64,000 nt of DNA from Pyrenochaeta sp. MPI-SDFR-AT-0127 (lineage: Eukaryota > Ascomycota > Dothideomycetes > Pleosporales > Cucurbitariaceae), in contig JAGTJM010000005.1 of assembly GCA_020747015.1 (NCBI GenBank), forward strand, positions 744,001-808,000, read 5' to 3'. Positions within the stretch are counted from its first letter, which is position 1, and every line of letters starts with the position of its first letter. Below are positions 36,469 to 49,107 of the stretch, one piece after another. The translations under genes were made by a program, and so were the position numbers. The notes beneath the pieces were generated by a model. The model had not been told where the DNA came from. It saw only the letters and a program-made list of their open reading frames with translations, and made no database searches.

Positions 36469-38714
36469 TGTGGATATAGTGAGCTAGACTGAAGGTTCGT
36501 AAACGACGCAGCTAATAGATGCTGAAGATACTAGTTCGATATGGTTGAGTAGGGAAAGTACTGGAATGTTGGAGTTGCTGGTGTGATGATTATTTTCGTA
36601 GTTCAGTACCAATTTCTTATATCTATCGAGACCATTTCCATCGACTCCAGACTATGACGCAGCTTCATCTTCGCCATGATATGAGTCAGCCACCGTGCAC
36701 CTGGACGCGTATCGTGTACCATACGGTGAAGGTGAGAAGTCGCGTAGCAAGACTTTGGCACCTGCAGCTGCTAAGCAACAAAACACCCACTAAGCCGTGG
36801 AAATAAGCAAATAAAGTGCTATACATTACTTAATTCCCAAACAGTAAGCCAGGTGATTCATCGCCACGCCTGAAATGAATGATTACTTAGCTACACTAGT
36901 CACCCGGGTTGATGGTGGTTCGGATGATGCAGCCACAGATGTTAGCCACAGATAAGGAAATGTAAACGATCATAGTCTTGCTGGCAAATGGTGATGACGC
37001 ATGATTCACAGACAGGTGCAGTGCAGTGAAGAGGAATTGCGGAAGGCCGCTTGCCAACGCGCTCTGATTGGTGCTGAAGCGTAGCGCCGAAGATTATCCG
37101 TCTGTATCATGGTATCTTCAAAACCTCATGCGTCAACATTATCGACCGTTGACGCCGCCACAACAGCCAAACGCGCGTCACAATGGCGAAAAAAGGTACG
37201 CCGCATCCTGTTCTCCTGCTTTCAAGTCTTCTCCTGGGGTTCCGGGGTGTGCAATGCCGCGCTTCCCCAGTGCGATAGCGTTTCCTTCTCAACATGGACT
37301 GACAGCGACGCCTGAACAGCAAAATCACGCACCATTATGGTGCGTCTCATCTCCATGGCCATGACGGGATACTACCGCACCATGCAACGACCGCGAGTGC
37401 ATCAACCATTGAGTATGCTCAAATACGATCCCATCGGTACGAACTTCTCCTCCCCGGCACGGTACCCATGATTATCGCGCTTGCCTTGCCCTATCAGGCA
37501 ATTGTTTAGCACTCAAGAGTGGAATTGGCTCGCATGAGATATTGGAGATGACCTCACACACGAGATTGGAATCCTGACGAATTAGCAGTGCGGAAACAAG
37601 TTCTCTTCCTCGAAGCAAAGCGCGGCAAGAAGTAGCAACATCACTACATGACAAGACGAACCCCTCGAACGATGTAGCACTATACACTATGGAGACGACA
37701 AAGCGAATCACAGCACTAGCTGTATGTCATGGTCATTACAGCCAGCGCAATCCGGGCGAGGCAGCAGCACTCGACTTTAAGATCTCGCACACCTCCAAGA
37801 GTCTCGTGCATCTGTACGCTTACTTTACCATAAACTCAGCATAGACCGGTGATATAGATGGCTGAGGCAAATGTATTCGAGTCCTTATGTAGATTGTTTT
37901 TCGGTACTTTTACTACCCAATGCTGGCACAGGGCACCTAACCCGCTTCGTCCGGCGCCCTTTGAATACGATTCATAGAGCACATTCGTCGACTTCCCTTT
38001 CAATGAAACTAGAGCTCAAAGGATGCAACGCGAATAGCAGTAAGGGCGAGCATGGTTGTCTGCCAAGAATGCCCGCTCCTCTGCACATGATGCACGCCTT
38101 GGCACACGATGGTCAATGTTCACACAGTCCAGTTCCAAGACATGGCAAGTTGTTTGCCCAGGAGCAGATTGCCACATCAGAAACAAAATTCGCCGTATCT
38201 TTCTGTCAATCCACAGCGAGAATTTCCTGCTAGAAAGTACTCGCGACATTGTGTTTCAAGACCCCCGTTCACCATACGATACTGAAGCGTTTGCGGCTCT
38301 CAAATCCAGGAGCTTACATCCGTATTACTATCGTTTCCAATAGGCGACCTTGATGACTACAGGGGAACGAGATGTGTCATGACCCAAGATATTTGGAGCC
38401 GCAGATTGCCTTGCATTCACTTCAGTGTCCCGAGCGATGCGACGGATGGCCGAAAACGGCATTCCGAATCAGTAAATTGCTTGGCCCACGAAGGTCACAG
38501 GTTACTATTCGTTCAATCTCCTCCGTCTGAAGTAAGACAAGGCGGCGAGCTAGAAACGCTTGGCTAGATTGGACCATGTCCGATTTGGATACATTGCTAA
38601 CGGTTTGGATGACACCCGAGCCAGCCGGTACAGAAACTATAAAGATATTGCTAGTGTCACTTCTGGCTCTGCCTTGTGTCTGATGATCGCCTTTGATCGT
38701 CTTCAAACTTGCAA
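36469..38714. other. 2.2-kb divergent upstream region, no gene seen
   Basis: Lies between the GMC oxidoreductase start and the transporter pseudogene start, so it probably held a shared promoter. No supported gene. Confidence 0.55.
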
Positions 38715-40903
38715 ATGAACTCCAACAAAGCCACTGAAAAACGCTCCGAGCGTTCCCCAAATTCACAATACAACGACGGAAATCCCCATCAACAACGCCC
38801 TGAAATACCGCCACAACAAAACAACAAACAACAGGAAGCAGCATGCCAATCTCCAGGCTTCCTAGGGACGATCTCAATGCTTGGGCATCTCCCGGAATGG
38901 AACCTCCCTTGGCGTGATCAACTCCACGGCCGGGTTCTTAACAGTGCCATCGCATGGTGCTCATGCCTTGCCTTCCTGATGTTCGGCTATGATCAAGGCG
39001 TCATGTCTGGTCTTCTGACTCTAGATGACTTCCAGCGCCACTTTCCTCTAATGGCACTCCTGACTCAGACGAAGATTTTATGCTGGCTTGATGCCCATCA
39101 AATGCAATTAGAGATGAGAAAATGTGCACGGGGAATGCAAATACTCAGGCTGCGGCTCTAGCACTGTATCAGTTTGGATGTTCTCTGGGAGCTGTGCTCA
39201 TTTTATTCTATGGAGAGATCTGGGGACGAAAGAGCAGTACATTTGGGGCAGTTTCGTCGTGATTGTTGGCACTATCGCCTAGGTGACTGCTGGTGGTGTG
39301 CATGGTGGTGAACGCAGCTGCTTATGCGGTACTTGTTATTGGAAGAGTGGTGGGAGGTATTGGAAACGGCATGGTCACTTTACGTGAGTCCAGGCCAAAT
39401 CTAGTGATTGTGAAGTACATGATGTTGTGCTGACCAGGCCACAGCAATTCCTACCTGGCAATCCGAATGCGCCAAGCCAGACAAACGTGGCCTTTTTATC
39501 ATCACGTCAGGCGCCATAATTGTGGCCGGTATCATGATTTCGTGCTGGGTTGGCTACGGCTTCTATTTCCTCCCTTCGGGTATGGCATACAGCTCTGTTC
39601 GCTGGAGATTCCCAGTGATGCCTCAATCATTCTTCAGTATTTTGGTAATGTAATTAGCTCGCTTCTCATACCGTTTCAGCACGCGGGCAATCTAACCAGT
39701 CTCTAGGTGGGGACTGCTGTATCTCCCCGGTTCCCCACGCTGGCTCCTTATGCGCAGTCGCGAAGTCGAAGCTCGAAATCTCCTTGCTCGTCTCACAGAT
39801 GTGCCTATCAATTCCGGGGAAGTTGACGCAGAATTCAAGAATATAAAAGACGCCCCAGAAGTGCAGAGCAAAGGCGGTGGATCCAAGATACGTGAGCTTC
39901 TACAGAACGGGCCTCGTCAAAATCTATGCAGAACATTATTGGGCGTTGCAGCGCAGTCCTTCCGGCAAATTTGTGGAATCAGTTTGATCGTAAGTTATCA
40001 TGTCTAGAGATTGCTACCCTGCCGCTTGGTAAAAGGAATGCTACATCTGGAACCCGTGTACTAATTTATTCCACAGACTTACTACGCAACCTACCTCTTT
40101 GAAAATTCTCTGGGCTTCGGTCCTGACATGTCGCGCCTTCTCACCGCCGCGAATGGTACCGAATACTTCCTTGCTGGCTTGATCGCCATCCCGCTGATCG
40201 AACGCGTTGGGCGCCGCAAACTCATGCTTTTCAGTGCTTTCGGCATGATGTCAAGTATGGTCATTCTTGCGGGAACTAGTTCCACGGCTACCATAGATGA
40301 GTTCGGTGCGCCGGTGTTGAGTACGGTGTATGGTGTTGTTGCAACTGTATTCTTGTTTGGTTTCAACACTTTTTTTGCCATCGGCATGTCTCCCTTGCCA
40401 AGCATTAGGCCAAATGTTGTAGTGCTTTCAGCTAACAAGCATCTAGGCTGGCTAGGGATGACATGGCTTTATCTAGCCGAAATCACCAACCTTCGCATCC
40501 GTATTCAGGCTAATGCACTCTCAACATGCTCCAACTGGCTTTCTAACTTCTTTATTGTCATGATAACACCGCCAGCCTTCGAAAATCTGCAACACAATAC
40601 TTATGCTATGTTCGCTGTTTTCAACGCCATACTTATTCCAAGCGTATGTTATACCTTTTCTTCCCTGAACCCAAGGGGAGGAGTCTGGAGGAGTTGGATG
40701 TTATCTTTGCTTCAGCGCATCACAAAAGGACCAGCCTGGTCAAGCAAGCAAAGACGATGCCGAAACTCGAAGGTACGGCGTTGGACGTACAGATTGCGCG
40801 GTATTTTGGTGGCGATTTAGAGCAGGCACGAGGGAGGAGTGTGGCGATTGCTGAGGAGGTAGAGAGGAGAAGGAGTGCTGGTAGCCGAGGGATGGGAATT
40901 TAG
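38715..40903 (+). pseudogene. Broken MFS sugar/polyol transporter
   Basis: The sequence follows a fungal sugar porter from end to end. Landmarks are GYDQGVMSGLLTLDDFQRHF, CTGNANTQAAALALYQFGC, GEIWGRKSSTF, VIGRVVGGIGNGMVT, IPTWQSECAKPDKRG, LPGSPRWL, ERVGRRKLMLFSAFGM, WLGMTWLYLAEITNLRIR and PEPKGRSLEELD. The frame is lost repeatedly: a one-base loss between about 39090 and 39125; a lost T near 39243; a TAG at 39280 where CAG is expected; a shift near 39305; a phase mismatch at the intron around 39645-39707; and a one-base loss near 40643. Normal introns remain (donors at 39384 and 39989). At least five lesions make sequencing error an unlikely explanation. As an intact protein it would be a 12-helix H+/hexose or quinate-type symporter of the plasma membrane. 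Confidence 0.88.
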
Positions 40904-41883
40904 ATCCGTTGCAAGGGAAACGCAATTTGAAGCATGTATCAAATACTGCTTACCACACATGAAACGCGTAGAAATAGACCGGGCCAAAAATGTATTATTC
41001 ACACGACAAGCTACTCTGAAAGAATCAGAATTCCCAAAGTCCTACTAATTGAACTATGTACAGACGCAGCGGAAGTCATTCTCCCCCCGACTTTTCAACC
41101 ACATCCTCAACGAGACTGCAGCTAGTCAATGCGGTATCGAGCGTGCCTTTTCCTAGTCAAGCCCTGTCCAGAAAGAAATACTTGATGCCGCAACCACCTG
41201 ATGAGATTTAATACCGCCTGCCACTACCAAAGAAACATACCAATATGTTACAGACCACTCAGGTTGCAAGTAGACAATCCGGGAAAGGCAAAGCATATCA
41301 ACAAACTCAGAATGGTATCACTTGAAACCAAAAAGTAGATCAAAGCCAAAAAATGTCACCCATGCACAAGTAGAGGAAAGAGTCAAGTAACACCATTAAA
41401 CGTATACATATATTTCTACCTTTTGTTGATTCCTTATACAGCTTCATTCATACAGCCTTAGTCTCTAGAGCACAGCAACTTAACCAATATTCGATTGGGA
41501 GCCTCGTTTATAGCGTCCTAAATGAGAGCGGATCGGCTCGGGTAGAGCAAGAGCCCTGCGCAAGTACATTGTTCCTTCGGGGACATACCGAAAAGGACAA
41601 CTTAAACTGAGCGGATACACAGCTGAGATAATTCAAATAGCCTTTGAGACTTTAGAACTTGACGAACCCTGGCCGCTGATGGACTGAACTTACATATAGA
41701 GTTTCCAGGGCAGACACACTTCGAGACTCCCTACTGACCCATACCTTTAGAGATGTGGAAGGAGATCTGAATCTCAGGTCTACATTCAATCCCGATCGAA
41801 GTGACAATTAAAGCCTCTTTGTTGTGCTTCTACCCACTTCGAGTTCATTGGCATAACTCGGTCAAACCAGCAGTTGAGTACAA
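40904..41883. other. Convergent intergenic region, no gene seen
   Basis: About 1 kb between the transporter remnant and the 3' end of the coiled-coil gene. No supported open frame. Confidence 0.6.
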
Positions 41884-44800
41884 TTAGCCCTGTTTTTTCG
41901 AAAGGCGAGAAGAAGTACGGCGTGTGGAGCCTGCAGCCGAGACAAAAGAAGACAATTTTTGCTCGCTTTGAGGTGGGCACATGTTGCTCAAGGATGGGAC
42001 ATGGCTAGGCGCACGAGGAAGAACAACTGAGGAGTCGGGCTGGTTTTTTTTAAGAGATTGTGAAGAGCACAAATCATGCCGGGATGAGGGCACCAGCTGT
42101 ATCTTCGGTTGGGAGACCAGAGGCGATTGTTTGGAAGAATACGGCGATTCATTTGTACATTCAGATGTCGCATAATGCATATCAGCTCGAGACGAGGTTC
42201 GCTGCCTCTTAGTGAGCATCTTTTGTTCTGTCTGGTTGACAGCACTCTTTCTCTTTGCAAGACGGTCGTGTCCTGTGTCCTTCAGTATCGGCTGACCATA
42301 ATCCTCCCGGCCATAAACACGAGAGTCTTGATCGCCGTAAGTCTGCTTCAGTGTTGCAGGTAGTGCCTGCATGAAGTCGGGGGAGCTCGTACCGTCGCGG
42401 CCGCTAAGCGGAAACCCTAAGTTTTCCTGCTTTGAACGCTGAACATGTGCATTTCCGGCGCTTTCATGAAGTTGGAAGCTTGGGCTCAATCGAATGGAGT
42501 CAGCTTCCGGAAGATAGTTCTTTCCGGAACGCAAAGTAGAATAGGGAGCTGTATTGACCGAAATTTTGAGCTTGTCGCATAAGTGTAGTGAGTCTGTTTG
42601 AGGCAAAGAGACGATACTTGGGTGCAGCAATGAGTCTCTAAAAGAAACGTTGGAGGAAGATTGTCCAGTAGAGTTTCGGCCATGCTCGGGACGCATCGGA
42701 GTTGATTTACGTTGTTCAACGATTGCCAGTTGTGTCAGCATATCGGAGCTGATAGTGGTGAAATCAGTCGAGCTAGAACTTGGACGCGTCGTATCGTGGC
42801 GCGAACCGTGGCTCAATTCCTCTTTGGTATCTTCAACAGATATGCATTTGCCTCTGATTACCTGGGATTTATGGGAAGAATCCCGGGAGAAGTCTTCTAC
42901 AGCAAAGCCAGTACCACCTAGTGGCTCTTCTGCCGCAGGAATGTTCAGAAATGCTTCCCTGGCCAAATCTAAAGAGACAGACGAATCTTGATGTTCGGCG
43001 CTTAGGGCTTCAGCCTGCCTGATAAAGGAAGTACATTCAGATGTGTCTTGCTGTGCACTAGAAGACTCTATCATATTGAGCACTGAAAGGTTCTGGCGAT
43101 GGACTTTCTTCCTTTTGGTTTCAGCAGGGGCATCATGCAAAGAAGAGGATGATGATCCACCATTCGGAGTTGGATGTGACGGATCCTGCTGACTCGCCTG
43201 AATTTGTGCCTCTACTCTTTGTAGGGTTTCTCCCTCCATCCGCAGCTGAGCCTGAACACTGCTCAGGTTTGTAACGTTTGATCTAGCGTGCTTAAGTTCC
43301 AACAAGAGTCTTTCCTTATCCTTCTGCACGATCAAATTCTGTCCTTGTACTGGCTGGTCCGCGATCTGAGCCTGTTGAGGAGCCTCAGCAGGTTCATCGT
43401 TGGACTCCTGCCGCATGTTTTCGACAATCAAAAGATGCCGAGAGATTTGAGTTTGCGATTCACCATCTGAAGCGTGAAAGTCTGCCATGTTGTTGTTTGA
43501 CTCGAGATATTTCTGGTTTTGCGCTTCATTGTTCTCTATCTCTGCGTATAACTCTTCTGACCTTTGGCGTAAGCGTTCCTTGTTACCAGTGGGCTCGGGT
43601 GCATTGGTAGGGCTTCCTTGGGCAATCATCCGTTTCGCTTTGATTAGTTCCTTTTCTTTTCGCATGATTTTGAGCTCGGTAGTAAGTGCTTGGACGCTCT
43701 TTCGCAGATTTTGGAGTTGCTCCTTCGCAGCCTGTTCTTCTTTTTTGTACCCCTGTATTTCTTCCTCTTTCTTGTCACATTCATTGGTAAGATAATGGAT
43801 CTTGTTTTTCAAGATGCTCTCCTGTTCATTGAAGTTCCTTTTATACTCTCTCGCAATTTCTTCGCGACTTTCGGCAGCGCTCTCAATCTATAAACAGGTC
43901 AATCAGGACAACGACATGACGACGAAATGTTACCTTCGTTTCCAGCTTAGTTTGGCCGCTTATCTCGAGGAGCTTTCCTTTGCAGGTTTCATACCAGTTC
44001 TATCATTTGTAAGGGCATATCTCGACCTGTGAAACGGCGGAGCGTACCTTATACTTTGCTACTTCTGCTTCATGCTGTTCTTGAATCCTTTCAGTCTGCT
44101 CGGCCCTACTATTGGCTAATTTTAGATCATCCACTGCTTTCCTTAGCTGTTCACGCATAGCATCTACTTCTGACGCATGGCCAAATGGCTCGATAGCGTG
44201 TTCGCAACCTGTCTTCTTCAAGTCGTTCAGTTGACGTTCAAGTTCCGTCGAGTGTGCCTTCATATCGACTTCGCTTTGTTGAAGCGCCTGGACTTGTCCA
44301 TCCAGAACCTGGCAGTGCTTTTGTTGTACTTCCAACTGATTTCTAAGGGTGGTATTGACCTCGAGCATTTTGTGATTCTCGGCAAGCATTTCCTCGTGTT
44401 TCAAAATATCCGTGCTGAAGGAGTGCATTTGGTTCTTGAAGAACGTTTGAACTTTATCAGTGAGATAGCATTTGCTGTCTAGGGCCTCGGCAAGTGTGTC
44501 GAGTCTTGAATGTACACTTTACGACATGTTATTAGCAAGTGTAATGTGGTCTTCGTACCAAGCTCACCTTTCGCGCATGAAACGAAACATCCCTTCTGCC
44601 GTTTGGAAGTCTTTGATGGTAACAAAAGGTGTCGCCTGAAGATTGCGCAAGACCACCAAGCATTCTTTGATACCAGTACCATGACCTTCGTCACCCTTGA
44701 ATCTGTTTTCTGAGGACTGGAGTGCCTCAAGTCTACTGATAAGAGCTTTTGAGGTATTTCTGAGCTCGCCTTGCGTACTCTGAACGGTTGACAAAAGCTG

Positions 44801-46940
44801 GTGCTCGAGAAAATCGCGTTTCTTCCTCTCATCTTGGTACATCGCCGTTTGGCTCTCCAGATCTTTTGCAAAATCTCTCTTCTTCGACTCGCAAAAAATC
44901 AAACGAGAGTAGAGATCATCGACTGTTGCCTTCAGAGTTTTCTGGCTTTTAGCAAGTACATCGAGCGTGACATGAAACTCCCGTCTCAATGATAGTTTTT
45001 CATTTTCTACCTCGGCAATATTTGCTTCCAAAGTTTTCTTGTTCTTATCATGAAACAAAGCGACTGATCTTTGTAACTTCTCATAGTCCTTCTGGAGGCC
45101 CGTAACGTATCTCTGGTTGGTTTTCGCCCGTTCAGTTAATCGAGAGATAGTATTAAGAAGACTTTGGTGCCTTCCTTTCCATTCAGCGATGGTATCTTTT
45201 TGCGACTCGACCAGGTCTTTAAGTATGCATAAAGTCTCATCTTGATGCTTTTTGCTGGTCTTGTTCTCATGTTGGACTCGAAAGTGATCTGCAAGTAGAG
45301 CTATACGCAGAGTTTCCAAAGAACGTTCAATACCCGGCGAGATGGACGGATCGTGATGAAATTGTGCTATACGTCTACTAGCGGTCCGTCTCCGTTGTTG
45401 AGACTTGTTCACTCGACAACCTTCATCCTCACCAGCATTCTTGTGCAACACGGCATTAGATGCTGCGCTCGGGGATGTTGGCTTTTGCTGCCCGTTGGAC
45501 TCAATGTTGGACTGATCTCGTTGGTTCAAGGTTTCGCTTTCAGCTTCTAACGCGTCATTGATTAGCTGTAGAGGTTCTCGGCTTGCTTGAAGAGGCGGGA
45601 ACATGGATTGTCGCCCAAAAAGCGCATTTTTTTCAGCCTTGCTAGAGTCTTCACATTTGAACCCGGTTGGCGGTGCCGCCTCGATTTTAGAAAGCTGGTC
45701 GCAAGAGCCAGTAGATGACTGCTTCATATGGACACGAAAGACCGGCTGAGAAGCGATAGCTATTAGGCTAGAAGGGTTCGACTGAGATGTATTTTGCTTG
45801 ACGTGCGAGGCATCTACTCTATGCTGGGAACCATTGTTTTTGACAGCCTGATGCTTGGCTTGCACATTCTTGCTGTAGTCGTAGGAAACAGAAGAGGCTC
45901 TTGCACCTTCTTCAACACTCCCTCTGCTAGTAGGGAGCAGATCATTCGAGCTAGCAGATATATTGGATAGAGACTGAACCGTCGCGGAAGCTTGGTTGGG
46001 CTGGCATATGCTGTATAACGATTGAAGAGGCTGTGATTCTGCTCGTTGCTGTAGCAGTGCAGCTCTTTTGCTCTTTTCATCCATCTTAGCGGTGGCGTCC
46101 TTAACAATACCATACATGGGTCTTGCAACAGGTTGTGTAGAAAATGGCCTGTAAGCAACCAAACTTGGTAGCTCAGGTCTGTACATTGTAATTAGACTAG
46201 ACGTCGTACGTTATGAGGAGTTTTCTTACTCTGTTTGAACAGTGGTTGATTCAAGAGGAGACGTGGCTGTTGCATGTAACAGTGGAGAATGTTGACCTGT
46301 ACGTTGCGGGTAATTGGTATCTGGAAAACCTTGCTGAGCGTGCTCGGACGCAATTGGAGGTGAATCAAGGACAGGAACCTTGCGTTCTAACACTGTATTA
46401 GCTGAGTCTGACGATATAAAGAGTTCTCATACCGCCAAATCTATGGCAGCAGGCGTGTTCGAGGGCAGCATTTGTCAAGTTAGCACCAATAGTAGATTGT
46501 GGGGCCTTTGGCTCAAGTTGGGGAGGTGTCCTGCCGGTAATTCTCCTCGTCTGCCTGAAAAAGAAAGAAGGTGAGGGATCAGGAATATCGTCCAGTCCAC
46601 ATGCCTCCTTGGAGAGAAGCTTGACGATGATTGGAGTAGGTGCACCCTTTTTGGTAGGTTGAGTGACTGTATTGCGCTCGAGTAGGGCAGCAGACTTGGG
46701 GCTAAGTGGGACCACTTCGCCGTAGTCTGATTTGCTGTCAAGGTCTTCATCGTAATCCCCGGACTGCCTCTGGCCACTAATGGATACATGTGGGAAGAGA
46801 GTGTTGGTCAAATGTTTCTGCTCGCTATGATATCCGTCACATTTCCCGTCATCGACTGATTCGGGGCAAAGCTCATTCCTTAGCCGCGATGGCTTGTAAG
46901 TCTTCGCTTGTTGGCGTTCCTTCGAGGCTACCTCAGCCAT
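41884..46940 (-). CDS. Large coiled-coil protein with disordered ends (1606 aa), function unknown
   Basis: Six exons on the minus strand: 46940-46433, 46392-46230, 46178-44568, 44516-44048, 43999-43934 and 43887-41884. The introns are 40-51 nt and every phase agrees, giving 1607 codons. Residues 1 to about 500 are Ser/Pro/Gln-rich and disordered. About 510-1130 is an almost continuous heptad-rich coiled coil (for example NTTLRNQLEVQQKHCQVLDG, then ELERQLNDLKK). The C-terminal 450 residues are Ser-rich and end in a basic RRTSSRLSKK tail. No motor, SMC ATPase or GRIP domain is seen. This layout occurs in structural proteins of the chromosome axis or synaptonemal complex, spindle poles and Golgi tethers. 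I cannot choose among them from sequence. The start MAEVASKERQ is preferred over an upstream hydrophobic in-frame extension. Confidence 0.75.
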
Positions 46941-48557
46941 GGCAAGAGGTAAGTGTATGTTTCCGCTGATGAACAGTATTGAGAGAAGAAGTAAGACACA
47001 ACAAGCGAGAGGATGGTGCACATGAACAGGCGGGGACAATATTGAGGAATAAAGTGAGATGGGGTACAACGGGAAGCGAGGGCTGAGACACGGCAATGGA
47101 AGCAGGTGTTTTTGCAAGGCGTGCAGCTGCGCTCTTTCCCTCCCATGACATGAGGCACTCACAGACCATCAACGTGCTGCAACACGAGCAACTTAATTGG
47201 GCATGTGCAATTCAACCACGAAACGAGACTGTAAATGAAGAATAGCTTTGCGTATTAGGGTGCAAAAACCGTCGTGGTCGAGGCTGAGAGAATATCGAGT
47301 GCTTTCTTGAACAATATGACACAATATGACAGAGGTCACATTTAGCTTTACATCTCATTTCTGGATAACACAGACAGTGGCAAGCCCACTGAGTGGCTGC
47401 TCGAATGTTCAGGTACCGCTGTGCCGTCAGTCCCGAAGCTCTTATGCGTAGGCTCCCTGCCCACATGGTAGGCGATGCCGTACCCGCGATCGAGTCACTT
47501 CTATGTTATATCCACCTTTGTATCTCTGTGTCTGTTGTTCAAGTCAAGTTAATCAAGTCCGCGCGTTCATGTCAATTGCTGTGTCTTTTTACATGACAAA
47601 CCCTTGCAACGATGAGTGTCAAATAGGAAGGTGTAGAGTTGTGAAGTGAGTTGACTGTGGCAGAGGCATTGTCTGACGCAAAGGAGGGAGAAGACTGCAA
47701 AGTGCGATGGCTGGAGCTTTCCTACGATCCCAGGCATTGCCTTATGGAACGACTTCAACCTCCATCTGCAATATTTGACCGAAATCCTCAATAAAAAGCC
47801 TCATCCATTGCGGAATCATCAATTTTGCAACATGTAGAGTGAGATGAAGGAAGGTCTTACAAGGCTAATGGTTTGTGTTTTCGACCATGCTCTACCCAAT
47901 CTTAGATGGCGTCGAAGCTTGCGTGACCGTACTCATCTGCGCGAATCAAAACTAGGAACACATGCCCACTGCAGCCTCAGCGGCCGCTACAAACATCGAC
48001 TGCCACAGGTGCGCCTTGCAGTTGGGGTCTCATGTCCACGACCCCTGAAACCAAAACGTGCGGGCATGCACAGTGCCGGGCGCTTGCACATCGCTTTACC
48101 CAATCATACCTCACCCCTCCCTAGCTCTGCTGCACTGTGATTTCCTTTCAACACCATACGCGCCCACAACGTCCCATACCTGCCAATCCGCTCAGCTTAT
48201 CCTCCCAAGCCAGCATTCATCAACGCCAATACCTCTATATTAAGAAGATGGCGTGAGGATTGCTGTCGGCAGCCAACCTGGTCTGCTGTCCAAGCGCACA
48301 ATGGTAACCGCCCAGGAGACTTCAGGCCCGCGGGGTATTGGGCGAGTGATAGGTAGTTATTGGCTTGGATAAAGGGTGAGCAGATGGGCGTGCAAATATA
48401 GAGAAGTGCCTCCGTCTTTCTGGTAGCGAGTTGTTGGTTATTCTCCTGCCATTCCGAGTTGATCTCGCAACCTTCACGCCATCATCCCGTCTTTGCGTAC
48501 GACCATCAGTCCATTTATCCTGTTCTACGCCGCATAGCTACATTGAATCTCGTCGTC
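46941..48557. other. 1.6-kb divergent upstream region, no gene seen
   Basis: Between the starts of the coiled-coil gene (leftward) and the small membrane protein (rightward). No supported gene. Confidence 0.6.
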
Positions 48558-49107
48558 ATGAGCCGAGCTCTCCTCTTTTCGTTTCTTCTCCCGCTTGTTG
48601 CGCTTGCGCAGCAGAGTGAACTTCCACCCGCGGGTTACAATGGAGGAACGGACAACCCGCAAGATCCTAGCGACGCTGGCGCGGAGGGAACACAGAAGGG
48701 TGCCTTCTCGTTGTCCAAGGGAGCGATCGCTGCAATCATCGTAGTTGCCGTAATCGTAGTCATCGGAGGAGGTACTCAATTCCCCTCATACCCGCCTAGC
48801 AGCGACTTTATACTAATGATCCCGCTCTCCAGTTGGCTCAGCAACTCTCTGGTGGCTTGCAAAGAAACGACAATGGGACGTCCGACAGTCTCTTCGCCGT
48901 GCCTCTCGCCGTCTTACTGGTCGCTCAACAGCCGATGTCAACAAGCAGAATCGCAACAACCGGAGAACAGGCATTCGTCTCAACTCGCCGCCTCCGGGAA
49001 AGAATGCGGGAGGCAGGCCACGGCAGGATCGCGATCTTGAGAAGGGTTTACCGCTGTCGAATAAGGAAGCGAAGACCACTACAACGATTACGAGTATCAA
49101 GAAGTGA
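48558..49107 (+). CDS. Small single-pass membrane protein with signal peptide (162 aa)
   Basis: Two exons, 48558-48771 and 48833-49107. The 61-nt intron has a TACTAAT branch site and CTCCAG acceptor. The start MSRALLFSFLLPLVALAQ is a signal peptide. A short Gly/Asp/Pro-rich outer segment follows (PAGYNGGTDNPQDPSDAG), then one transmembrane helix (GAIAAIIVVAVIVVIGG) and a strongly basic inner tail beginning KKRQW. The ATG at 48558 is chosen over an upstream non-ATG extension because the signal peptide begins there. Type I proteins with this plan are frequent in ascomycetes and mostly uncharacterised. A wall-sensing or ER/Golgi role would be guesswork. Confidence 0.75.

Noticed and set aside
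39467..39706. 79-codon frame inside the transporter remnant
   Set aside because: It is the wrong frame. The frame beside it reads PTWQSECAKPDKRG, typical of sugar porters.
46941..47162. In-frame hydrophobic extension upstream of the coiled-coil protein start
   Set aside because: It adds a Pro/Leu-rich stretch that fits neither a signal peptide at the N-terminus nor the rest of the protein. MAEVASKERQ is the more natural start.
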